From Candidatus Omnitrophica bacterium CG08_land_8_20_14_0_20_41_16 (GTDB lineage Bacteria; Omnitrophota; Gorgyraeia; Gygaellales; Profunditerraquicolaceae), in NCBI GenBank assembly GCA_002774445.1, contig PEYI01000051.1, positions 1 through 37,698 of the forward strand: a stretch of DNA of 37,698 bases. Direction: 5' to 3'. The notes under the pieces were generated by a model, which was not told the DNA's origin, searched no databases, and saw nothing but the letters and a program-made list of their open reading frames with translations. The stretch's first letter is position 1, and each line of letters begins with the position of its first letter. Below are positions 9,956 through 19,033 of the stretch, piece after piece. Both the position numbers and the translations under genes were made by a program.

Positions 9956-12058
9956 ATGGAGCATAAGGTTTCTTTAGATAAAATCAGGAATATCGGAATT
10001 ATCGCGCATATTGATGCCGGTAAGACTACTACCAGCGAGCGCATATTATTCTATACCGGGAAAAACTATAAGCTGGGAGAAGTGCAGGAAGGCACGGCTA
10101 CTATGGACTGGATGGTTCAGGAGCAGGAAAGGGGTATTACCATTACCGCGGCCGCAACTACCTGCATTTGGAAAGATACCCATATTAATCTTATTGATAC
10201 TCCGGGCCATGTGGATTTTACCATTGAGGTAGAGAGGTCACTGAAGGTTTTAGATGGCGCGGTAGTGATTTTCTGCGGAGTAGGCGGGGTTGAGCCTCAA
10301 TCAGAGACAGTTTGGCGTCAGGCTGACCGTTATGGAGTCCCAAAGATCGCCTTTGTAAATAAAATGGATAGGGCAGGGGCGAATTTTTTAGAGGTAATTG
10401 ACCAGATGCATAAAAGGTTAGGTGCAAATGCCGCGGCAATTCAGATTCCTTTTGGAAAAGAAGCTGATTTTAAGGGTGTTGTTGATTTAATTGAAAAGAA
10501 ATTAGTTTATTATAAAGATGATTTAGGAAAGGATTTTGAGTTAAGAGAAATACCCGCGCAGATTATGCCGGAGGTTGTAAAACTGCATACGCTTATGATT
10601 GAGAGGCTGGCAGAGGTGGATGACAAGATTATGGAAGATTATTTACATAACAGGGAAACTTCCATAAAAGATTTGAAGTCAGCGATTAGGAGGAGTGTTA
10701 TTGCCAATAAGTTTGTGCCGGTTCTCTGCGGTTCAGCATTCAAGAATAAGTGCGTGCAGTTAGTTTTGGATGCGGTAAAGGATTATCTTCCTTCTCCTTT
10801 GGATTTACCTCCCATTAAAGGGATCAATCCGGAGACAGGGGAGTTTGAAGAGATTAAGGTTTCCGAGAAAGCGCCTTTCTGCGCTCTATGTTTTAAAGTA
10901 GCCACTGACCCTTACGTGGGCAAAATTAATTATATTCGCGTTTATTCGGGGACACTGGCGGCAGGTACCTACATATATAATGCCTCCAGAAGAGAAAGGG
11001 AGAGAATTACTAAAATAGTTAGGATGCACGCTAACCATCAGGAGATTATGGATAGTATTTCTTGCGGCGAGATTGGCGCTGCTGTGGGGTTAAAGGGGAC
11101 TAAGACCGGCGAAACACTCTGCACTGAAAAGAATCCCATACTTATTGAAGCAATGCGTTTTCCGGAGCCGGTTATTCAGCAGGCTATTGAGCCTAAGACT
11201 AAAGATGCGCAGGAGAAACTTGGGCTGGCTTTACATAAATTAGAAGAAGAAGACCCGTCTTTTCGCGTTAGTTATAATCAAGAGACCGGGCAAACTCTTA
11301 TTGCAGGTATGGGGCAGTTACATCTGGAAATAATCATTGATAGAATCTTACGCGAATTTAATGTTGAAGCTCAAGTAGGCCAGCCTCAGGTAGCTTATCG
11401 GGAGACGCTGACTAAGAAAGTCAGGTCAGTAGGCAAATTCATATCTCAGACTGGCGGCCATGGGCAGTATGGGCATTGTGTTTTGGAGATGGAGCCTCAG
11501 GAGATACCCGGAACAGGAATAACTTTTGAAGATAAGATTAAAAGCGGAGCTATACCGCGTGAATTTATACCGGCAGTGAAAGAGGGAGTTATGAGTTCGG
11601 CTAAAAATGGAGTATTGGCTGGGTATCCTGTTAATGACGTAAAGGTAGTTTTAGTGGATGGCTCTTTTCATGAAGTTGATTCATCGGAATTAGCCTTTAA
11701 GATGGCTGGGTCGTTGGCATTTAGCGATGGCCTAAGAAAAGCCGGCCCGATTTTATTAGAACCGATTATGGATATAGAAGTAGTTATCCCGGAAGAATTC
11801 ATGGGGCAGGTTATCGGAGACTTAAGCAGCCGCCGGGCGAAAATAGTTTTGCTTGCTCAGCGCATGCACCTGCGTACGATTCGCGCGAACATTCCCTTGG
11901 CGGAAGTATTTAATTATGCTACCATAATAAGGTCCTTAACACAGGGCCGCGCATCTTATACAATGGAGCCTTCTTTTTACACTGAAGTGCCTTCACATAT
12001 AGCAGAAAAGATTGTTACGGGTTTTGCCGCTACGGGTTCGACCAGAAAGAGTCTTTAA
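9956..12058 (+). CDS. fusA: Elongation factor G
   Basis: EF-G is the GTPase that drives translocation and, with RRF, ribosome recycling. The 700-residue product has G1 [10 protein letters not shown] (residues 17-26), switch [16 protein letters not shown]3 [10 protein letters not shown]4 NKMDRAG, and domains II-V with the domain IV segment [16 protein letters not shown]. The start is ATG 9956, giving [20 protein letters not shown]. An in-frame GTG at 9905 overlapping rpsG would add 17 residues not expected in the family. The upstream AGGG at 9947-9950 is a modest ribosome-binding site. Only 14 nt separate it from tuf. Confidence 0.98.
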   Translation: MEHKVSLDKIRNIGIIAHIDAGKTTTSERILFYTGKNYKLGEVQEGTATMDWMVQEQERGITITAAATTCIWKDTHINLIDTPGHVDFTIEVERSLKVLDGAVVIFCGVGGVEPQSETVWRQADRYGVPKIAFVNKMDRAGANFLEVIDQMHKRLGANAAAIQIPFGKEADFKGVVDLIEKKLVYYKDDLGKDFELREIPAQIMPEVVKLHTLMIERLAEVDDKIMEDYLHNRETSIKDLKSAIRRSVIANKFVPVLCGSAFKNKCVQLVLDAVKDYLPSPLDLPPIKGINPETGEFEEIKVSEKAPFCALCFKVATDPYVGKINYIRVYSGTLAAGTYIYNASRRERERITKIVRMHANHQEIMDSISCGEIGAAVGLKGTKTGETLCTEKNPILIEAMRFPEPVIQQAIEPKTKDAQEKLGLALHKLEEEDPSFRVSYNQETGQTLIAGMGQLHLEIIIDRILREFNVEAQVGQPQVAYRETLTKKVRSVGKFISQTGGHGQYGHCVLEMEPQEIPGTGITFEDKIKSGAIPREFIPAVKEGVMSSAKNGVLAGYPVNDVKVVLVDGSFHEVDSSELAFKMAGSLAFSDGLRKAGPILLEPIMDIEVVIPEEFMGQVIGDLSSRRAKIVLLAQRMHLRTIRANIPLAEVFNYATIIRSLTQGRASYTMEPSFYTEVPSHIAEKIVTGFAATGSTRKSL

Positions 12059-12072
12059 AAAAAGGGGGGAAA

Positions 12073-13278
12073 ATGGCTAAAGAAAAATTTGTAAGGAATA
12101 AGCCGCACGTAAACATAGGGACTATCGGCCACATTGATCACGGTAAGACCATGCTGACTTCCGCGATTACTAAGGTTTTAGCCAAGTTGGGTAAGTCAAC
12201 AGCGCGCGAATACGCGGATATTGCCAAGGGCGGGACAATAAGAGACGAAACAAAAATTGTTACTATTGCCGTTTCCCACGTTGAATACGAGTCAGATACC
12301 CGCCACTATGCGCACATTGACTGTCCCGGGCACGCAGACTATATCAAGAATATGATTACCGGGGCCGCGCAAATGGATGGCGCGATATTGGTAGTTTCTG
12401 CGGTTGACGGCCCTATGCCTCAGACCAGAGAACATATTCTCTTAGCAAAGCAGGTTAATGTTCCTTCAATGGTTGTGTTCTTAAACAAAGTAGACTTAGT
12501 TACTGATAATGAATTAATAGATTTAGTTGAAATGGAGATTAGGGAGTTGCTTACCAAATACGGATATCCGGGAGACAAGACTCCGATTATTCGTGGTAGC
12601 GCATCTAAGGCTATTGCCGCGGCTGGCGATCCTAATAGCCCTGATTGTAAACCAATCTTAGACTTAATTAAGGCCTGCGATGAGTTTATACCTTTACCGG
12701 TAAGAGATTTGGATAAACCGTTACTTATGGCAGTTGAAGACGTGTTTAGTATTGAAGGCAGGGGAACCGTCGGAACCGGCAGGATTGAACGCGGGAAAGT
12801 TAAGCTTAATGAAGAAGTTGAGCTTGTAGGTTTAAGGCCGGAGGTAAAGAAAACCGTAGTTACCGGCATTGAAATGTTTCGTAAGCTTCTTGATGAGGGG
12901 CAGGCTGGAGATAACGTAGGTTTACTTTTAAGGGGCGTTGAAAGAAAAGATATTGAACGCGGTATGGTTATTGCTGCGCCTAAGTCTATTACCCCGCATA
13001 CCAAATTCAAGGCTCAGGTTTATATTTTAACTAAGGAAGAAGGCGGAAGGCATACCCCGTTTTTTAAGGGTTACAGGCCGCAGTTCTATTTCCGCACTAC
13101 TGATGTTACCGGAAACGTTGCTTTACCGGCGGGCGTAGAAATGGTTATGCCCGGAGATAACGTGAGCTTAGAGGTAGAGTTGATTATACCTATCGCCATG
13201 GAAAAGGAATCGCGTTTTGCCATCCGCGAAGGCGGGCACACAGTAGGCGCGGGTGTTGTTACAGAGATTATTGCTTAA
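12073..13278 (+). CDS. tuf: Elongation factor Tu (variant switch I)
   Basis: EF-Tu delivers aminoacyl-tRNA to the ribosomal A site. The 401-residue product has GHIDHGKT (residues 19-26), DCPGH (83-87, H87 being the equivalent of catalytic E. coli His84), NKVD, and intact domains II and III ([30 protein letters not shown]). The oddity is switch I: residues 57-74 read [18 protein letters not shown] where most bacteria have PEEKARGITINTAHVEYET. T64 keeps the Mg-coordinating Thr, but the RG before it is replaced. Residue 27 is Met after GKT, usually Thr. Planctomycete EF-Tu, as remembered, shares this pattern. The strong Shine-Dalgarno GGGGGG precedes the ATG. Confidence 0.97.
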   Translation: MAKEKFVRNKPHVNIGTIGHIDHGKTMLTSAITKVLAKLGKSTAREYADIAKGGTIRDETKIVTIAVSHVEYESDTRHYAHIDCPGHADYIKNMITGAAQMDGAILVVSAVDGPMPQTREHILLAKQVNVPSMVVFLNKVDLVTDNELIDLVEMEIRELLTKYGYPGDKTPIIRGSASKAIAAAGDPNSPDCKPILDLIKACDEFIPLPVRDLDKPLLMAVEDVFSIEGRGTVGTGRIERGKVKLNEEVELVGLRPEVKKTVVTGIEMFRKLLDEGQAGDNVGLLLRGVERKDIERGMVIAAPKSITPHTKFKAQVYILTKEEGGRHTPFFKGYRPQFYFRTTDVTGNVALPAGVEMVMPGDNVSLEVELIIPIAMEKESRFAIREGGHTVGAGVVTEIIA

Positions 13279-13395
13279 TTCGCACCGTCGAAGGCGGAGC
13301 TCATTAAAGGATTGAGGAGGAGATCCTTGACATCTTCGATGTCAAGGATTAATTCGCCCCGACCAAGCGCAAGCGAGCGTCGGGGCTCATTAAAT
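13279..13395 (+). repeat. tuf-rpsJ spacer: chained hairpins, 47-nt repeat copy 1
   Basis: Three modules follow one another. A small stem at CCGTC-GAA-GGCGG ends in GAGCTCATTAAAGG. Next, ATCCTTGACATC (13323-13334) pairs perfectly with GATGTCAAGGAT (13338-13349) around a 3-nt loop. Last, GCCCCGAC (13356-13363) pairs with GTCGGGGC (13379-13386). Positions 13345-13391 are identical to 19218-19264 upstream of rplX. The only G-tract upstream of the rpsJ start, GGGG at 13382-13385, is inside the last stem. Confidence 0.9.
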
Positions 13396-13704
13396 ATGCC
13401 AAACGAGCAGAAGATTCGTATAAAGTTAAAGGCCTATGATCATCGTCTTTTGGATCAAGCGGTCTTAGAGATTGTTGAGACGGTTAAGCGGACCGGCGCA
13501 AAAATAGCCGGTCCGGTGCCCCTTCCTAATAAACGGGAGATTTATACCGTTTTACGTTCTCCGGTTATTGATAAGAAATCGCGCGAGCAGTTTGAATTGT
13601 GCACGCATAAGCGGCTTATTGATATATTTGAGCCTACATCTAAGACGATTGATTCGCTAAAGAAGCTTAATTTGCCCGCAGGGGTGGATGTAGAGATAAA
13701 ATAA
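13396..13704 (+). CDS. rpsJ: 30S ribosomal protein S10
   Basis: S10 is a 30S head protein; in E. coli it also joins the NusB-NusE antitermination complex. The 102-residue product has [33 protein letters not shown] and the terminal DVEIK. The start is ATG 13396 ([11 protein letters not shown]). The open frame extends another 28 codons upstream, but that segment reads through palindromic spacer DNA and has no family similarity. No free Shine-Dalgarno is visible: the nearest candidate is locked in the GCCCCGAC hairpin. rplC begins one base after the stop. Confidence 0.98.
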   Translation: MPNEQKIRIKLKAYDHRLLDQAVLEIVETVKRTGAKIAGPVPLPNKREIYTVLRSPVIDKKSREQFELCTHKRLIDIFEPTSKTIDSLKKLNLPAGVDVEIK

Positions 13705-13705
13705 G

Positions 13706-14314
13706 ATGACTGGAATATTAGGTAAAAAAATAGGAGTGACTCAGGCCTTTACCGAAGATGGTTCTCTAGTCTCTGTTACGGTTATTGAGGCAGGCCCTTG
13801 TTCGGTATTAGCAATAAAGAATAAGAGCGTTCAGCTTGGTTTTGAGCAAATTAATGAAAAACGCCTTAAGAAACCTATCGCGGGCTATTTTAAGAAAATA
13901 AATGTTTCTTGTCGTAAGTTTATCAGGGAAGTGCCTAAAGATCCCTCTAAGGAATACAGGGTTGGGGAAGAGCTTAAGGTTGATATTTTTGCTCCCGGAG
14001 ATTTTGTGGATGTTACGGGGGTATCTAAAGGCAAGGGTTTTCAAGGCGGTATGAAACGTTGGCACTGGAAGGGCGGGCCGCGAACTCACGGTTCAACTTC
14101 GCATCGGCGCGTCGGTTCAATTGGTTCGTCTACGACACCCGGAAGAACATTCAGGGGGCATCATATGCCCGGGCATATGGGAGCGGAAAGAGTAACCCTA
14201 GAGAATTTAAAGGTCATTAAAACTGACCTTGAGAATAATATTCTTTTAGTTAAGGGCGCCATTCCCGGATGTAAAAATGGCTATGTTATTATAAAGAAAG
14301 CTAAGAAAAAATGA
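13706..14314 (+). CDS. rplC: 50S ribosomal protein L3
   Basis: L3 is an early 50S assembly protein whose loop reaches towards the peptidyl transferase centre. The 202-residue product begins [17 protein letters not shown] and carries the conserved loop [20 protein letters not shown] followed by [20 protein letters not shown] and [13 protein letters not shown]. The loop has Trp-His-Trp-Lys where many bacteria have a His-Phe type sequence. The Gln of GFQGGMKR (methylated in E. coli) is present. It is one base downstream of rpsJ, so coupled translation is likely. Confidence 0.99.
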   Translation: MTGILGKKIGVTQAFTEDGSLVSVTVIEAGPCSVLAIKNKSVQLGFEQINEKRLKKPIAGYFKKINVSCRKFIREVPKDPSKEYRVGEELKVDIFAPGDFVDVTGVSKGKGFQGGMKRWHWKGGPRTHGSTSHRRVGSIGSSTTPGRTFRGHHMPGHMGAERVTLENLKVIKTDLENNILLVKGAIPGCKNGYVIIKKAKKK

Positions 14315-14405
14315 AATTTAGTTCTCAAGTTCTCAGGTTCGCAAGTTCTTGTGTTTAAACTCAAAAACTCGCGAACTATAGAACTATAGAACTATAGAAC
14401 TAAAA
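14315..14405 (+). repeat. rplC-rplD spacer: 40-bp palindrome plus 8-bp tandem repeat
   Basis: Positions 14337-14376 form a 40-nt imperfect palindrome centred on GTTTAAAC: 17 of 20 arm positions are complementary, with outer arms GTTCGC/GCGAAC. Directly after it GAACTATA is repeated three times in tandem (14373-14396) plus a partial GAACT. Those repeats can also pair with the AGTTCT copies at 14320-14335, extending the hairpin. No clear Shine-Dalgarno precedes rplD; the repeat ends four nt before its ATG. Confidence 0.85.
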
Positions 14406-15062
14406 ATGGAAGCAATAACCTTACCTATATATAATACTGAAGGCAAAGAGATAAATAACATTAAACTAGACCTTTCGGTTTTTGACGGGGTGATCAATGA
14501 AGCTGCTATGCATCAAGCAGTTAATGCCTATCGCGCTAATCAGAGGAAAGGTTTGGCCGCGACTAAAACCAGGGGCGAGGTCTCCGGAGGCGGTAAAAAA
14601 CCCTGGAAGCAAAAGGGCACAGGACGGGCGCGCGTAGGCTCCACTCGTTCGCCTTTATGGCGCCATGGAGGCGTTGTCTTTGGCCCGCACCCAAGGGATT
14701 TTTCTTATGTCCTTCCGGCTAAGATAAAGTCGCTTGCTTTAAAGTCAGGCCTCAATGCCAAGGTAAGGGAGAATAATTTAATTGTTTTGGATAGTTTAAA
14801 GATAGAGAAGCCTAAGGTTAAAGATGCCCTTAGGGTTTTCTCTAATTTAAAATTAATAAATAATGCTAAATCCGCAAAAAAGCTTAGCGTGCTTTTATTA
14901 TTGGATAAGATAAGCGATTCTTTGAGGCTTTCCCTAAGGAATATTAGTTTCCTAAATTTTAACCTTGCACAAGATACCCATGTTTATGAGGTAATGGCAA
15001 ATAAGAAATTAGTAATTACTAAAGATGGTTTAACTCAGCTTATTAACAGGCTAAAGAAATGA
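14406..15062 (+). CDS. rplD: 50S ribosomal protein L4
   Basis: L4 is a 50S assembly protein lining the peptide exit tunnel. The 218-residue product has the extended-loop signature GEVSGGGKKPWKQKGTGRAR then GSTRSPLWRHGGVVFGPHPR, followed by LALKSGLNAKVRENNLIVLD. In E. coli L4 represses the S10 operon; the corresponding leader is not recognisable here. rplD overlaps rplW by ATGA (15059-15062), so re-initiation coupling is expected. Confidence 0.99.
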   Translation: MEAITLPIYNTEGKEINNIKLDLSVFDGVINEAAMHQAVNAYRANQRKGLAATKTRGEVSGGGKKPWKQKGTGRARVGSTRSPLWRHGGVVFGPHPRDFSYVLPAKIKSLALKSGLNAKVRENNLIVLDSLKIEKPKVKDALRVFSNLKLINNAKSAKKLSVLLLLDKISDSLRLSLRNISFLNFNLAQDTHVYEVMANKKLVITKDGLTQLINRLKK

Positions 15063-15346
15063 ATTACTCCCAGGATATAATTAAAGCTCTTATACGCACG
15101 GAAAAATCAACCCGGTATGAACCGAATGGGAAATATCTGTTTTTGATAAGCCCTGAAGCGAATAAAATCCAGGTTAAGCGCGCGGTAGAGCAAATTTACA
15201 AGGTAAAGGTTAAAGATGTAAACACCCTTATCTCGCCAGGAAAATTAAAGAGAGTGCGTTATCATTTGGGCAGGACGCCGGAACTTAAGAAGGCAATTGT
15301 AACTTTAAAAGAAGGCCAGAAGATAAGTGAGGCCACCCCGTCATAG
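15059..15346 (+). CDS. rplW: 50S ribosomal protein L23
   Basis: L23 sits at the tunnel exit and is the docking site for trigger factor and SRP. The 95-residue product contains LIRTEKSTRYEPNGKYLFLI, EANKIQVKRAVEQIYKVKV and GRTPELKKAIVTLKEGQKI, all standard. It starts inside the last codons of rplD through an ATGA overlap, and rplB follows after 15 nt. Confidence 0.98.
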   Translation: MNYSQDIIKALIRTEKSTRYEPNGKYLFLISPEANKIQVKRAVEQIYKVKVKDVNTLISPGKLKRVRYHLGRTPELKKAIVTLKEGQKISEATPS

Positions 15347-15361
15347 GCGTGGTCATTTAAT

Positions 15362-16198
15362 ATGGGCTTAAAATATTTTAAACCGACAACACCATCGCGC
15401 AGGCATATGACCGGGCCGGATTTTAAAGAGATTACTAAAGATAGGCCGGAAAAGTCCCTGTTGCTTCCTTTAAAGAAGAGCGGAGGCAGAAACGCTTATG
15501 GAAGGATTACCTCAAGGCACCGGGGTGGCGGGCATAAGCGGATGTTAAGGATTATTGATTTTAAGCGCGACCTCTTTGAAGTCCCTGGTAAGATTATTGC
15601 TGTTGAATATGACCCTAATCGTTCTTCAAGGATAGCTTTAGTTGAATATCCCAATAAAGAGAGAAGATACATATTAGCGCCCATAGGTTTAACAGTGGGC
15701 CAGACGGTTATCTCTTCTAACGCGGGAGATGTAGAGATCGCAACAGGTAATTGCCTTCTTTTAAAACATATTCCTTCGGGAACCATGATTCATAATATAG
15801 AGTTGAGCAAGGGCCAGGGCGGGCAGATTGTGCGCTCTGCAGGTTCAAGCGCTCAGATTATGGCTAAAGAGGGAGAATCCGCGCATATCAAACTTCCTTC
15901 CGGAGAAGTGAGATTGGTAGGCCTTGAGTGTCACGCGACTATCGGCCAGGTCGGAAACGTAGAACACCAAGCTCTTTATTTAGGCAAGGCAGGCAGAAAT
16001 AGGTGGCTTGGCGTGAGGCCGCAGTCAAGAGGCTCGGCGATGAATCCGGTGGACCATCCTCATGGCGGCGGTGAAGGTAAGGCCGGGCAGGGTAATCCTC
16101 ATCCGGTAACCCCATGGGGAAAACCCACCAAGGGCTATAGAACCAGGAAACCGAAAAGATATTCTAATAAGTTTATTCTTAAGAGAAGGAAGCCATAA
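15362..16198 (+). CDS. rplB: 50S ribosomal protein L2
   Basis: L2 is needed for subunit joining and the integrity of the peptidyl transferase centre. The 278-residue product has the RNA-binding domain ([20 protein letters not shown]) and the C-terminal loop [20 protein letters not shown] containing the conserved His of HPHGGG. Length and motifs are normal. Its stop shares a base with the rpsS start (TAATG), the first of two consecutive one-base overlaps. Confidence 0.99.
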   Translation: MGLKYFKPTTPSRRHMTGPDFKEITKDRPEKSLLLPLKKSGGRNAYGRITSRHRGGGHKRMLRIIDFKRDLFEVPGKIIAVEYDPNRSSRIALVEYPNKERRYILAPIGLTVGQTVISSNAGDVEIATGNCLLLKHIPSGTMIHNIELSKGQGGQIVRSAGSSAQIMAKEGESAHIKLPSGEVRLVGLECHATIGQVGNVEHQALYLGKAGRNRWLGVRPQSRGSAMNPVDHPHGGGEGKAGQGNPHPVTPWGKPTKGYRTRKPKRYSNKFILKRRKP

Positions 16199-16485
16199 TG
16201 CCAAGATCCCTCAAAAAAGGTCCATTTGTTGAAGAGAGGTTATTAAGAAAAGTAGACCAGCAGCATAAGTCCGGCACGCGCCAGGCAATTAAGACTTGGT
16301 CAAGAAGTTCCACCCTTATCCCTGATTTTGTAGGGCTTACCTTTGCCGTGTATGATGGAAAAAAACACGTTCCGGTATTTGTTACCGAAAATATGGTGGG
16401 GCACAAGCTGGGAGAATTTGCTCCTACTCGGATATTCAGGAAGCACGGCGGCGTTAAGGCCAAGAAGGCGCTGGAGAAGACGTAA
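16198..16485 (+). CDS. rpsS: 30S ribosomal protein S19
   Basis: S19 works with S13 in the 30S head and contacts the A-site finger. The 95-residue product reads [58 protein letters not shown] and ends with the usual basic tail. It overlaps both rplB and rplV by one base (TAATG at each junction). Confidence 0.99.
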   Translation: MPRSLKKGPFVEERLLRKVDQQHKSGTRQAIKTWSRSSTLIPDFVGLTFAVYDGKKHVPVFVTENMVGHKLGEFAPTRIFRKHGGVKAKKALEKT

Positions 16486-16817
16486 TGATAGCTAAGGCAG
16501 AAGGAAAATTCTTAAGGGTATCGCCGACTAAGGTTAGCCAGGTTATGGATTTAATCCGCAATAAGGATGCTAAAGAAGCCGTAAGTATACTTTTCCATCT
16601 TAATAAGCGCCCTAAGGAGTATTTGATTAAGATACTAAAGTCGGCGATTGCTAATGCCAAGGTTAAAGGTTTTAATGTTGAACAATTATATATATCTAAG
16701 ATTATCTGTAATGTGGGCCCAAGCTGGAAAAGGTTTAAAGCAGCTGCTTTTGGCCGTGCGCAGCCGATATTGAAAAGAACCGCGCATATTAAAATTGAGT
16801 TAGATTTAAAAGAGTAG
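16485..16817 (+). CDS. rplV: 50S ribosomal protein L22
   Basis: L22 lines the exit tunnel with L4; its beta-hairpin tip is where macrolide resistance changes occur. The 110-residue product shows LRVSPTKVSQVMDLIRNKDA, LLKILKSAIANAKVKGF-like helix sequence (here LIKILKSAIANAK) and the hairpin GPSWKRFKAAAFGRAQPILK ending in HIKIELDLKE. No deletion is apparent at the hairpin tip. The TAG stop abuts the ATCC hairpin that starts at 16818. Confidence 0.98.
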   Translation: MIAKAEGKFLRVSPTKVSQVMDLIRNKDAKEAVSILFHLNKRPKEYLIKILKSAIANAKVKGFNVEQLYISKIICNVGPSWKRFKAAAFGRAQPILKRTAHIKIELDLKE

Positions 16818-16886
16818 ATCCTGCGCATAGCGCAGGATTAATTAACGCTAACCGCCAGAGGCAGCGTTAATTAAGGAGAGTAAATA
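16818..16886 (+). repeat. 58-nt double hairpin, copy 1 (rplV-rpsC spacer)
   Basis: ATCCTGCGC (16818-16826) pairs with GCGCAGGAT (16830-16838) around ATA. TTAATTAACGCT (16838-16849) then pairs perfectly with AGCGTTAATTAA (16863-16874). The block 16819-16876 recurs at 26692-26750 upstream of rpsK with one insertion and one substitution. The Shine-Dalgarno GGAG starts directly after the second stem. Confidence 0.92.
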
Positions 16887-17585
16887 ATGGGTCAAAAGGT
16901 CAGCCCCTTGGTTTTAAGATTAGGTTTTATTCGTAACTGGAATAGCCGTTGGTTTGCTTCTCGTGCGGATTATCCTAAGTTTATTCATCAGGATTATAAT
17001 ATTCGTAAGTTTATCAAGGAGAGATTTAAACAAGCGGCAGTTTCCAAAATTGTTATTGAGAGACTGTCGGAAAAGATAAAAATCAGGATATTTAGCGCCC
17101 GTCCGGGTATTATTATCGGAAGGCATGGCGCTGATATTGAGCGTTTAAGAGAAGACTTAAATAGCATGGTCAAGCAGGAAATAGCCATTGATATTGAAGA
17201 GATAAAGAATCCTGCTTGGGACGCCCAGTTGGTCGCGGAGAATATCGCTTTTCAGCAGGAGAAAAGGGTGGCTTTCCGCCGGGCTGTCAAGCGCGCCATG
17301 GAACAATCTATAAACTCCGGTGTCAAGGGGATAAGGGTCTGTTGTGCCGGCCGCCTTAACGGAGCAGAGCTGTCCCGTACCGAAATGTATAAAACAGGCA
17401 AGGTTCCGCTTCAGACATTTCGCGCGGATATAGATTATGGTTTTGCCGAGGCTTTAACTACTTACGGCCTTATCGGCGTTAAAGTCTGGATTTATAAAGG
17501 GGATATATTGGGCAAAAAAGAAGCAAGAGAAGGCGTTGTCGAGGAGGATAAAACTGCTCTCCCCCTGCGCCCTGACACAAAATAG
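16887..17585 (+). CDS. rpsC: 30S ribosomal protein S3
   Basis: S3 forms part of the mRNA entry channel with S4 and S5 and has helicase activity. The 232-residue product has the N-terminal MGQKVSPLVLRLGFIRNWNS, a KH domain with GIIIGRHGADIERL, and the C-terminal domain (GVKGIRVCCAGRLNGAELSR, then LQTFRADIDYGFAEALTTYG, IGVKVWIYKGD). Length is normal for the family. A GGAG five to ten bases before the ATG follows the double hairpin. Confidence 0.99.
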   Translation: MGQKVSPLVLRLGFIRNWNSRWFASRADYPKFIHQDYNIRKFIKERFKQAAVSKIVIERLSEKIKIRIFSARPGIIIGRHGADIERLREDLNSMVKQEIAIDIEEIKNPAWDAQLVAENIAFQQEKRVAFRRAVKRAMEQSINSGVKGIRVCCAGRLNGAELSRTEMYKTGKVPLQTFRADIDYGFAEALTTYGLIGVKVWIYKGDILGKKEAREGVVEEDKTALPLRPDTK

Positions 17586-17744
17586 TAATAACCTTTACGG
17601 GCTTCGGGGGATTTCGCTAGACCAAAACATAAAGTGCTCGTGATCCTGCTTCCTAACCGCCACAAAATTCTCTTCGATAATTTTTGTGGCACTCGCAGGA
17701 TTTCGCTAGACCAAAACATAAAGTGCTCAAGGAGATAAAATAAG
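17586..17744 (+). repeat. rpsC-rplP spacer: 29-nt repeat (two copies) around a two-level hairpin
   Basis: The 29-nt motif ATTTCGCTAGAC...AAAGTGCTC occurs at 17611-17639 and again identically at 17700-17728. Between the copies ATCCTGC (17643-17649) pairs with GCAGGAT (17695-17701), enclosing GCCACAAAATT (17659-17669) paired with AATTTTTGTGGC (17679-17690). The inner loop CTCTTCGAT matches CTCTTTGAT in the rpsD-rpoA spacer although the arms there are unrelated. AAGGAG follows the second copy as the rplP Shine-Dalgarno. Confidence 0.9.
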
Positions 17745-18161
17745 ATGCTTTTAATGCCCAAGAGAGTAAAATACCGTAAATTACAAAAGGGCCAACGCCG
17801 CGGGATTGCTACTTCCGGAGCGGATTTAGCTTTCGGTGAATTTGGATTAAAGAGTAGGGATAATGGCTGGCTTAAGAATAACCAGATTGAAGCCGGCCGC
17901 GTAATTATTGCCCGGCAGCTGCATAAAGGCGGCAAGCTTTGGATTAGGGTATTTCCGGATAAATCCATAACCAAGAAACCGGCAGAAGTGCGTATGGGCA
18001 AAGGTAAGGGCGATCTCGACCATTGGGTAGCGGTGATTAAAAGAGGCAAAATATTATTTGAGTTAGGCGGTGTCCCTGAGGAGTATGCCCGTCACTGTTT
18101 TCGCCTCGTAGCTTTCAAGCTTCCCTTGAGGACAAGGTTCGTAACCCGTACGCGTAGATAA
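17745..18161 (+). CDS. rplP: 50S ribosomal protein L16
   Basis: L16 organises the A-site tRNA elbow region of the 50S subunit. The 138-residue product has MPKRVKYRKLQKGQRRG, then GAFGLK-equivalent FGEFGLKSRDNGWLKNNQIE, RIFPDK-like WIRVFPDKSITKKPAEVRMG and GKGDLDHWVAVIKRGKILFE. The chosen ATG gives MLLMPKRVKYRK; the ATG three codons later is possible. The stop and the rpmC start are one base apart. Confidence 0.99.
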   Translation: MLLMPKRVKYRKLQKGQRRGIATSGADLAFGEFGLKSRDNGWLKNNQIEAGRVIIARQLHKGGKLWIRVFPDKSITKKPAEVRMGKGKGDLDHWVAVIKRGKILFELGGVPEEYARHCFRLVAFKLPLRTRFVTRTRR

Positions 18162-18162
18162 A

Positions 18163-18369
18163 ATGGAAAAGCAAGAGAAAGCAAAAGAATTAATTAATTT
18201 ATCCAGGGTCGAACTCTTAGAGAAGGAAAAGGGTTTAAAAGACGAACTCTTTAAGCTAAACCTTCAACGTTACGCGGGAAGGGTGGAGAAGCCGCATATG
18301 TTCTCTTTAATTAAGAGGTCAATAGCGCGCATTGAGACTATTCTTAACCTAAAGGAAAGAAAAATATAA
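18163..18369 (+). CDS. rpmC: 50S ribosomal protein L29
   Basis: L29 is a small two-helix protein near the tunnel exit next to L23. The 68-residue product has LSRVELLEKEKGLKDELFKL and the family-typical LNLQRYAGRVEKPHMFSLIK then RSIARIETILNLKE. No separate Shine-Dalgarno is visible; coupling from rplP (one-base gap) would explain initiation. It overlaps rpsQ by one base (TAATG). Confidence 0.97.
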   Translation: MEKQEKAKELINLSRVELLEKEKGLKDELFKLNLQRYAGRVEKPHMFSLIKRSIARIETILNLKERKI

Positions 18370-18665
18370 TGGGCGAGAGAAAAGAATTTACAGGCACGGT
18401 AGTAAGCGATAAGATGCAAAAGACTGTGATCGTCAAGGTCTTAAGAATAAGCAAACATCCCAAGTATTCGCGTATTATGAAAAGCTATAATAAGTTTAAG
18501 GCCCATGACGAAAAAGGCGCTGCTAAGTTAGGGGATATTGTACGCATAGAAGAGACCAGGCCTCTTTCAAAAGATAAACATTTTAGGGTATTGGAGGTAA
18601 TTAAAAAAGCCGAGGCCTCTGATATCCAGATAGATGAAGAACAGATCCTGAAGGAGATTAAGTAA
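18369..18665 (+). CDS. rpsQ: 30S ribosomal protein S17
   Basis: S17 is an OB-fold primary binder of 16S rRNA. The 98-residue product shows EFTGTVVSDKMQKTVIVKVL, HPKYSRIMKSYNKFKAHDEK and GDIVRIEETRPLSKDKHFRV, followed by a short acidic C-terminal tail. It shares single bases with both rpmC and rplN (TAATG at each end). Confidence 0.98.
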   Translation: MGERKEFTGTVVSDKMQKTVIVKVLRISKHPKYSRIMKSYNKFKAHDEKGAAKLGDIVRIEETRPLSKDKHFRVLEVIKKAEASDIQIDEEQILKEIK

Positions 18666-19033
18666 TGATTCAGTTGCGCAGCATATTGGATGTGGCGGAT
18701 AATACCGGAGCCAAGCGCGCATCTATGATTGGAGTCTTGGGCAAGAAAAATTCCCCTATTGCCCAGATTGGAGATATCATTAATGTAAATATCAAGGAAT
18801 CTTCTCCGGGTGCCGCGATAAAGAAGGGCGAAATAGGACGGGCAGTAATAGTCAGGACTAGGCATCCGATAAGGCGTTCAGATGGTTCTGTTTTGAGGTT
18901 TGACCGTAATGCCATAGTTTTTATAGATGACCAATCTAATCCTAGGGGCACGCGCGTATTCGGGCCGGTAGCGGGCGAACTAAGAGAGAAGAATTTTACC
19001 AAGGTTATATCTTTAGCTCCCGAGGTTATATAA
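18665..19033 (+). CDS. rplN: 50S ribosomal protein L14
   Basis: L14 is a beta-barrel at the subunit interface contacting 16S helix 14 and the silencing factor RsfS. The 122-residue product begins MIQLRSILDVADNTGAKRAS and has SDGSVLRFDRNAIVFIDDQS and NPRGTRVFGPVAGELREKNF, all standard. It is the last gene before the longest repeat-filled spacer of the window. Confidence 0.99.
   Translation: MIQLRSILDVADNTGAKRASMIGVLGKKNSPIAQIGDIINVNIKESSPGAAIKKGEIGRAVIVRTRHPIRRSDGSVLRFDRNAIVFIDDQSNPRGTRVFGPVAGELREKNFTKVISLAPEVI

Noticed and set aside
13312-13395. In-frame 28-codon upstream extension of rpsJ
   Set aside because: The extension reads through the ATCC and GCCCCGAC hairpins, half of which is an exact repeat of non-coding DNA before rplX. 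S10 proteins begin at the MPNEQKIR position.
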